Positions 56,681-64,000 of a stretch of 64,000 nt of DNA are shown piece by piece. How positions within the stretch are numbered: the stretch's first letter is position 1; each line of letters begins with the position of its first letter. Source of the stretch: Cavia porcellus (lineage: Eukaryota; Chordata; Mammalia; Rodentia; Caviidae); contig NW_026947491.1 in assembly GCF_034190915.1 (NCBI RefSeq), positions 18,788,101-18,852,100 of the forward strand. Direction: 5' to 3'. The notes under the pieces are model-generated. The model searched no databases and had not been told where the DNA came from. It saw only the letters and a list, made by a program, of their open reading frames with translations. Both the position numbers and the translations under genes were made by a program.

Positions 56681-57539
56681 GATCTCAAAGTGTTCAATAA
56701 TGAGACTATGTAAGGTCAAATACTCTAGATTCATAATATTAATGGTTTCTTTCCTAAATAGATACTCATATTTCTGCCTTTACAATTCTTTGTTTTATCT
56801 CAAGATCTTACCTCAGATAATTCTACAATTATGAGGCACCTAGGTATTAACTTGTCTAACATAATTGAATAGACCTGTATACTGATTATTATTCTTTTAG
56901 TTATGGTCTTTTAAAACATATTTTGGTTTGATTAAGGTCTTTTTTGAAACAGGAACACACACTATGGAGAGAAGAAAGTCATTTGCACAGATGCCTGTTT
57001 CCTGAAGGCAGAGCCTAATGGTGCGGTTAACATACAAAGGCCACTGTCCCTCAGATGTGCCCATGGACCTCACACTTACAGTCATCCTGGGAAGTCAGAT
57101 GCACCTCCACCTCCTCCCCCTGCTCTGCATCTGAACTGTACCAAAGTCATCACTGAGGTGTCCTGAGGTTAAGGACTAAAATTTTCTCTTCTTAAGATGA
57201 TGTCCCAAGTTGATCTGTTGTTTCAAAAACAAAACTAGGACACATTCCAGAGCACCTCACCACCTGAAATGTAGATACTCTCCACTGCTGGAACTTCTGA
57301 ATTCCCCCCACCAGAAAATTCCAGAAATTCCTAGATTTCCTTCATTTCCTTCTTCTCTTGTGTTTAGTGTTCAGTCCTGATTGTGAAAATGTCATTTTCA
57401 GTGACTGATCTTAGAATTCTGACTCATGTAAGAGTTGAAAATTGGCCACTGAAATTTGGCCAAGCTTTCATTTGAAACTGTAAGGCATACAAATTCATTA
57501 CCCACATATCCAGAACTACAAAAATCTCCACAGTGGATG

Positions 57540-57679
57540 GGGTACTTGATAAGGAGCACAGGCTAAATCCCATATTTCCAGGGATTAACCTTCATCCCTG
57601 CTGACACAGGCAAGAACTAGGTCTTCCTGAAGCTCAACTCTCTGGCCACTGAGGTCATGTCGATGTATTATGTGCCAGA
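57540..57679 (+). pseudogene. IGHV clan II fossil, Y2
   Basis: A framework-2 relic (GGATGGGGTACTTGATAAGG, 57,537) is followed by a framework-3 patch with GCAAGAACTAGGTC and a TATTATGTGCCAGACAC end. The codon for the second cysteine is lost by the same TATTATGTGC change as in 15,910-16,160. The heptamer reads CACATTG (57,680-57,686). The framework 1 patch seen in the sister is not visible. Confidence 0.55.
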
Positions 57680-57719
57680 CACATTGAGAGGGTATCACTG
57701 TGAAAAAATACCCATCATG

Positions 57720-59640
57720 CACAGTGTACTATTCTGTTTATTTGCACACTGTATTAGTCAGCTTCATAAGTCTGGAATACACAACTTAGGTTAGGCAAAT
57801 TGAAAAGATGTAAGTTTCATTTTGGATCAGGGTTTCCAATGAGCTTTTCCTTGCCTGGGGAGCCCTGATACTTCAGAGCTGGAGTCCTTACATCTCCTAT
57901 AAAAGCATTTGATTAGCAACCTAAATTCCTGCCTCTGGACCCCACTCCTGAAAGTGCCACTATGTCCTTTTAATGCCATAGTTAGGGGACAAAATTTCAA
58001 CATACAACTGTGGGACACAGACGGCTGGAATAAGACCATAACCTGAAGCCATACACATAAGTCGGGGGCTTGGCATAAACATAATAAAAATCATACTTCC
58101 TAAATAAATGAATAAAATATTTTAGAAAAGGAAAATTTGTAAAAGCCATAGTACAACCCTAAAACATAAAAATGCTGTAGGTATCCATAAAAATATGTGT
58201 CAGGATAATACACAGCCATGTCCCAGACTAGTAGAAAACATTCGTAACATGCATATGTAAGGGATGAATACTTCAAAATATACAGATAATATTATATATT
58301 CTATAAAATAAAGCTACAAATGCAATGATAAAGTGAATGAAAAAGTCTCAACACAGTTTTCAGAAAATCAAAGATAGAGAAGGGAAATAAGAATTGAAAA
58401 TCATGTACTATTATTAGTTATCATCAAGAAAACTAAACTTATTCACAAGAGATTACATTAAAGCGGGCAGCTTAAAAGAATGATGAAAATCATAGGGAAG
58501 TGGGAAAGTGAACAGCTAAGGAGGATAAATGTAATCTCAGTATGTTTATGCATGTTTAAAGATGCAAAATAAAACTCACTACTCTGTACATATACATCAA
58601 ACCCTAATAACAAATTAAATTTGTTTAAATACAAATAAAATTTGCATGTCTTACAATGGGTTATAGAAAACAAAGCAAAATTAAGCTTTACTGAGGATAC
58701 CAAGCATCATTGTGTCTTACTTCTTCCTGAGAAAATGTAAACAGTGAAAATTTTGAAACCCACTTCGCCTGTTCTTTTACAGTTCAAACCAGCCTCAGCA
58801 TACAATCTCAACAGTTACAGAGTGAAGGCAGGTGACAAAAGTACAGTGTCACAGATAACCTGTGAACTGCTCCCGGTTTAATTTCCTAGTGACATATCAC
58901 AGTGTGACTGCTTTCCTAGGTGGTTGGAACTCATCTCTTTTAGGACATAGGCTTCCAGTACTTGATTCAATATTTTTTTTTTGTTTTGTAACTTCAGTTG
59001 TTCAACAGAATCAAGAAACTTAAGTAATTTGCAGCTAGCGAAGTTTTGCTGTTTTATTGTTCTATTTTAATACAAAAATATGAGATCCACTTTTTCTCAT
59101 GTAATTATATTTGCAAGACAACGTGTAGCATTTCTTGCAGTAAGTTGAAATTTACAACATTTAATTATCTATTAATAAATCCACTGAGAAAGTTACACTG
59201 AGATACATTTTCTTGCGTATTTATTTTTATGGCTCCAGGGACCAAAGCCAGGGCCACATATAGGATAGGAAAGGAGTCTTCCACTGAGCTATGGCCCCAC
59301 CCTTATCTTTATATATTGGGGTACTTCTGAATGTCATTGCTCAGCTGCTTTCCCACATAGTCAGGACAGCTCTGACCATATGTCTAGTCTTACACAGCAG
59401 GTCCCCATGTACCCTTTTAATCTATTCATCCTTCCTTTTGAAATTAGTGTTAGGATTAATCAGGCCACATGATTATTATTAGATTTTTGGATGGCAGGAA
59501 AAGGAATAAAACACCAAGTCGTGTTATACATGTGTATTAATTACCCATGATGAAGGCAATCAGTATGTACAGAAAATATGTGCAAGTAAAAATAAAAATT
59601 TAAAATAAAAATTAATGCGAACCAAGTGTAATATTCTGGA
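57720..59640 (+). repeat. Spacer of Y unit, second copy
   Basis: It matches 16,200-18,140, including the SINE relic at 59,210-59,302. No gene is seen. Confidence 0.65.
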
Positions 59641-60131
59641 TTAAAGTCTCTGACTGAGAAGCCAGGAACAAAAAAGAGTTTCAAGAGCATGGATACACAG
59701 CAGTCCATGGATTGTATAAGGGCAGGTACCTGCCCCAGACACAGATATGGGTCATTAGCACAGTCCTGGATTCCCATGGCTTCTTTTGTCTCCAAAGTAG
59801 ACAAACAGCACTCATGACAAACAGTTGAGATGATGTTGGACACTTGTGTCTCCCTGCTAAAGAGGTCACATCCTGAGTGACCTCGGCATCCAGCATGTAT
59901 AGTGGAGGTAAGAATGCACGGTCCCCATGCTCAGGGTCTCCCAGTGAGAAGGGATGGAGCTGGACTCTGCTCTGCATCATTACTCACTCAGGAATGCTCA
60001 TCCCCCTTTTCTGATGCAGAAACAAATTAATAAAAATGTCAGCACATGGAAGAATTCTTCAAGGAGATCTAAGTTACTGCACTAGTAGATTCCATCTTCA
60101 CGCTACCTTAGCCAATGTGTAAAGCACTGGT
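59640..60131 (+). repeat. Repeated spacer module Za, copy 4, split by insertion
   Basis: It carries the TCAGGGTCTCCCAGTGAGAA stretch (59,930) and AGAATTCTTCAAGGAGATC (60,050). The module resumes at 63,888 (CTTTTATGTTGACCCTAG), exactly on the other side of the 3.74-kb insertion. Confidence 0.75.
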
Positions 60132-60144
60132 AGATTCTAACTTT
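60132..60144. repeat. Left target-site duplication of the HAL1-like element
   Basis: AGATTCTAACTTT, identical to 63,888-63,900. Confidence 0.85.
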
Positions 60145-60145
60145 C

Positions 60146-61320
60146 TTTTTTTAATTTTATTTAAAGAAAGAGTAAACAAAACAGAAAATAGGTAGAAATA
60201 ATACATACGTTCAGAGAAAAACAGTAATAAATCACTAGTTGATGTTTAAATATTGTCGTTTTACAAATAGTTGTTCAAGATAAAAAATGGAACATGTAAA
60301 GTGAGAATTCAAATAGCAAGACTGCAAAACAGTTCTGTTTAACTGTCCAACAAAAACTTAGTAAGATGGTTGTCAATCCTATACACTTTAACAAACCTGC
60401 AGTTATCCATATCTTCATTTATGTTTAGATTAAACAAACTAAAGCAGGTTTAAATCATTCTGAACAAAGAATAATAGTATTGCTGGATTTGACATCATGA
60501 CACTCCATGATCAGCACTGGGTACTGTAATGACTATTTTAAAATTTTAGTTTAAAGAAACACTAAACAAAACAGAAACCAGGTAGAAATAATACATAATT
60601 TCAAATAAAAAAGATAAACAGGAAGAAATCATTAGTTGATGATTACAGATTGTCTTTTTACAAATAGTTATTCAAGATACTAACGTGGAGCTTATAAAGT
60701 GGGGACTCAAACAGTGAGACTGCAACTAGTTCTGATCAGCTAACCAACAAATCTTAGAAATTGGTTATCAACCCTATACACTTAAACATACATGCAGTTA
60801 TTGATATCTCCATTTATGTTTAGATTAAACAAAATAAATCAGGTTAAAATCATTCTGAATGAAGAATAATAGGATTGTTGGATTTCACATCATGACACTC
60901 CATGATCAGTGCTGGGTACTGTGGTGTCTTTTTTTAAAATTTATTTTAAAGAAAGATGAAACAAAACAGGAAACAGGTAGAAATAATACATAACTTCAAA
61001 GAAAAAAATAAACAGTAAGAAATCAATAGTTGATGATTACATATTTTCTTCTTACAAGTAGTTATTCAAGATACTAAAGTGGAGCTTATAAAGTGGGATT
61101 CAAACAGTGAGACTGAAACCAGTTCTGATCAACTATCCAACAAAAACTTAAAAATCTGGTTGTTAATCCTATACACTTAAACATACATGCAGTTATGCAT
61201 TTCTTCAATTATGTTGAGATTGAATAAACCTAAGCAGGCTAATATCACTCTGAACAAAGAATAATACTATTGCCAGGTTTCACATTATGACACTCCAGGA
61301 TTAGCACTGGGTATTTTAGT
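60146..61320 (-). repeat. Three tandem units of about 390 bp in the element tail
   Basis: Units start near 60,146, 60,541 and 60,931. Each contains ACAGGTAGAAATAATACATA-like, AGTGAGACTGCAA-like and GACACTCCATGATCAG-like sequence. The first (terminal) unit is also the 3' end of the L1 tails at 22.1 and 32.7 kb. Confidence 0.8.
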
Positions 61321-61829
61321 GTCTCTTTTTATTCAAAGTATCTGTTCATTTCATTATGTGCCATATGATCAGGTCTCATAAACTGTTCATAGGTTCTACA
61401 CATGCGTGAGTGTTAACATATATTTCTATCCTTTCTATATTAGAGGGAGAAACAAAACAAAACAAGGCAAAACAAAACATATTCCTATAAATATATGAAA
61501 TGAAAAAACATATAAGGCATTTGTACAAATCATTCCAACACAGTTCTTGTGTTGTCTCTTGTTATCTCCAATAAAGTAGGCTATATCATCAAACATAATA
61601 GTATAAATTAAATATATCAGTATATAACAGTATTAACAAAACATAACTTTCTATAGAAAAGTATAGAACTTCAAAAAACAGCATTTATCAAACCAGAATG
61701 TGTATCGTAGAGTCTTGTCATCTTCAGTGTAGTTTCCTATACTCTCAGAGTTGATACTATCAATCATATCAGTTTTGAATAAAATCTTCCCTGCCTCATT
61801 TCTATCATGCTCTTTTTTTGCCATCAGTT

Positions 61830-61914
61830 GTCTGCTTATCTTCTTCATTCTGTTTTCTGCTCCATTCTTAGAGGCCTCTCTGCCACTGTTTCTGGAGTCC
61901 TACTACTTCCTAGT

Positions 61915-61965
<51 letters not shown>

Positions 61966-62970
61966 GTCTGGAGTATTCTCTGTAGAGTTGGATTAGTGGT
62001 TGCAAATTTCCCAAGTTCCTCTTTGTCTTGGAAGCATCTTCTTTCTCCATCAATTTCTAGAGACAGGTTAGCAGAGTATATCAATCTGGGATGGAGGTTA
62101 TTTTCTTTCAGGACTTATAATCTTTTGCTCCAGGCTCTTCTTGACTTGATGGTTTGTGTCAAGAAGTCTGCCATTATTCCGATGGGCCATCCTCTGTAGG
62201 TTATCTGTCTCTTGTCTCTAACAACTTTTAATATTCTACTCTTATATTGAATTTCTTGGATCTTGATTATTATATACCTGGGTGTAGCTCTGTTTTGGTT
62301 GTATGTGGTTGGAGTTCTGTATGCCTCATATATCAGAATATCATTTCCTTTTCCTATGTTTGGGAAGTTTTCCTTAATTATTTCTGTGAATAACCTTTGT
62401 AGTTCCTTTGTTTGTATCCCAGCTTCTTCATTTAAATTCTTTATTCTCAAGTTATAGATTGGTTTGTCATCTTCTAGCCTTTGTATTGTTACTACTTGTT
62501 TCCTTGTTATTTTTAAGAAGTTTTTCCTTTCATAATTCCACATTGCAAAACTGTCCTTCAGTTTGGATAATATATCCTTAGTTTCTTTTAACCAGATTTG
62601 ACATCACTCCATGGTTTTTAATTTGCTGGTAATCTCTTTGAATCTGCTTCATGTATTCTATATTTTTTTATGTTCTTATTCAAATGTTTCTCTCCTATGT
62701 TTGAGTTCCTCCTTTCTTCCATCTGTGTCTGCTAAAGGGGTGCTTAGCATCTCTTTTATTAATCTTCTTGTATCTTGCTTTACTTGCCTAAATATTTCAA
62801 TTTTGAACTTGTCTATGAGGTGCAAAATATATCTCTTTATATCCACTGGTGCTGTGTCTGATATTGCATGTTTGCTGTCCTCATTCTCCTTTGTATTTAG
62901 CTGTCCTGGGTCAATGTTCTCAGGATTGGGGCCTGGGGACTTTTTGTTATTGCTTCCTCTTTCCATCATT
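61830..62970 (-). pseudogene. LINE-1-type ORF1 of the HAL1-like element
   Basis: It reads from MMERGSNNKKSPGPNPENID through DIKRYILHLIDKFKIEIFRQ (N-terminal and coiled-coil region). After a break comes a 142-codon open stretch (62,543-62,115) with LEDDKPIYNLRIKNLNEEA, FPNIGKGNDILIYEAYRTP and PRYIIIKIQ, the L1 ORF1p RRM pattern, and FLTQTIKSRRAWSK at the start of the C-terminal domain. A (TC)n array at 61,919-61,962 replaces part of the C-terminal coding sequence. It is degenerate but more complete in its middle part than the + strand copy. Confidence 0.78.
61919..61962. repeat. (TC)n microsatellite inside ORF1
   Basis: 44 bp of pure TC within the 3' part of the minus-strand ORF1. Confidence 0.95.
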
Positions 62971-63534
62971 TTTGCTTCTTTCCAGAGGCCCCAGTTTCTT
63001 TCTTTATTGGTTACACTTTTTCTGAAGTGCACTGGCTAGAAGACCCTTCACACTGCTGTGTGCTAGTGAGGTGTGGACAGGGACAGTGTATGCCAGCCAT
63101 CCCCTCCAGATCAGTCAAGTTGCTGTGGCCTGCACTACTGTATTACTTTGTGCCACCTCTCCTCCAGACCAGCCAATCCTCCAAGGCCCACTGGGTCAGT
63201 GTGGTTAGTGTGCACCACCACTGTAGAGACTTGACCTCAGATAACCTATTGGGTCTCAGCCAGATCATGTGATCCAGGCCTAGCTCACTCCACCAATCCC
63301 GTTTGGGAAGAGAACAATTGAATGAAATCACTGCTGCCCCTTGTACTTGCCAGTCCTGCCTGGTCCCAGAATGTCCTCTGCCAGAGCTCCCTTATTTATG
63401 GAATGTCTCCACTCCCATCACGCACCACAGGTCAATGTAGGCTCCCTGCCAACTCAGCTCTCCGTTGGGCTCACTGACCCCCAAACTCAATGTAACTGTG
63501 CCTCCAGTGAGTCGAAACAGCAGAACCTCAGATG

Positions 63535-63735
63535 CCTCACCAAGTCAAAGTGGCGGGACCTCAGATGGCTCAGCAAGTCGCTGCGGGACCCCAGCCAGTC
63601 ACAGCAGGACCCCAGTAAGTTGCAGCCAGGCCCTGATAAGTCACAGTACCTGGCCACTCATGGTGGGACCTCGGCAAGTCACAATGGGACCCTGGCAAGT
63701 CACAGCATCAGCCAGTCACGGTGGGATCTTGGATG
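63535..63735 (-). repeat. GC-rich minisatellite in the element 5' region
   Basis: Diverged units of about 20-35 bp built on AAGTCACAG and GGGACCCCAG-like motifs, seen on the + strand. Such tandem 5' sequence recalls the monomeric promoters of rodent L1 elements; promoter activity is inference. Confidence 0.6.
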
Positions 63736-63887
63736 TTTGTCAAGTTACCTTAATATCTTCTTGGAATGAGAGAATTCATCTCCCTCTGTTTGGGGCTCCC
63801 CACTCTGTATTATGTTGAATTCTAAGTTGACTATCTCAGGGAGCTTCTGTAGCCAGTGGTTATCTATCTGTCATTTTTGCTGCTCTC

Positions 63888-64000
63888 AGATTCTAACTTT
63901 TATGTTGACCCTAGTTAGTCTGAGGAGTGTCTGCTGTGGAACTCAGTAGTAAGTAATCATGAAGGCCCTTGCTGCATGAAAGTCAACTCAGTAATAGTAA
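63888..64000 (+). repeat. Right target duplication and resumption of module Za
   Basis: It begins with the second AGATTCTAACTTT copy (63,888-63,900), then GTTGACCCTAGTTAG and GTCTGCTGTGGAACTC, which parallel 18,650-18,720 and 40,975-41,040. Confidence 0.75.

Larger units (their letters stand above)
60145..63887 (-). mobile_element. Complete ORF1-only L1-derived (HAL1-like) element
   Basis: A 3,743-bp insertion flanked by a perfect 13-bp target-site duplication. Read on the minus strand it has a 5' region of about 0.9 kb with a GC-rich minisatellite (63,535-63,735), an L1-type ORF1 (about 62,970-61,830), and a tail of about 1.6 kb with three tandem units of about 390 bp. It ends in an A-tail (the T-run at 60,145-60,152). 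No reverse-transcriptase or endonuclease sequence is present. The tail matches the 3' UTR of the ORF2-bearing L1 at 22.1 kb, so mobilisation by L1 in trans is the likely mechanism (inference). Confidence 0.75.

Noticed and set aside
12899..57700. D or J segments among the V units
   Set aside because: I saw no 12-bp-spacer signals and no WGxG J motif next to a 23-RSS in the reverse arrangement.

Overview
This window is mammalian genomic DNA from a distal (V-rich) part of an immunoglobulin heavy-chain variable locus. V-type reading frames with leader exons, framework motifs and 23-bp-spacer recombination signals recur along it, all on the + strand. B1-like (7SL-derived) and tRNA-derived ID-like SINEs point to a rodent. 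The SINE and LINE-1 sequences do not look like mouse or rat, so a non-murine rodent is likely; I cannot name the species.

Layout. 1-1,690: 3' end of a betaretrovirus-like (ERV2/ERVK) provirus with integrase C-terminus, collapsed env and LTR. About 2,500-3,720: decayed ERV1-type pol. 5,000-8,030: duplicated block ending in a clan II V pseudogene. 8,200-9,700: old LINE-1 remnant. 9,700-19,350: V units of the 'Y' type. 19,350-22,080: two clan II V fossils. 22,105-23,545: young L1 with target-site duplication. 24,000-30,970: three clan III V pseudogenes, L1 tail and a collapsed V fossil. 31,200-36,240: mostly L1 3' tails and unassigned DNA. 36,600-45,640: second copies of several V units. 46,200-49,870: second copy of the 5-8 kb block. 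49,900-54,055 and 60,145-63,887: two long L1-derived elements with ORF1 but no ORF2. 54,060-60,130: second Y unit.

I count about 16 V segments or fossils, alternating between clan II (IGHV4-like) and clan III (IGHV3-like). Every one has at least one inactivating lesion, so I see no functional antibody gene here. Several promoters (octamer ATGCAAAT) and several recombination signals still look intact, so some dead segments could still be transcribed or recombined. The locus grew by repeated segmental duplication. Insertions present in one copy but absent from its sister (the L1 at 22.1 kb, the SINE at 37.6 kb, an LTR-like piece near 15.4 kb) order these events.

The most interesting non-antibody content is the L1-derived family. 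The element at 60,145-63,887 is bounded by a perfect 13-bp target-site duplication. It consists of a GC-rich 5' region, an ORF1 and an AT-rich repeated tail, with no ORF2. A + strand relative at 49.9-54.05 kb has the same ORF1-to-tail order. This is the architecture of half-L1 (HAL1) retrotransposons.
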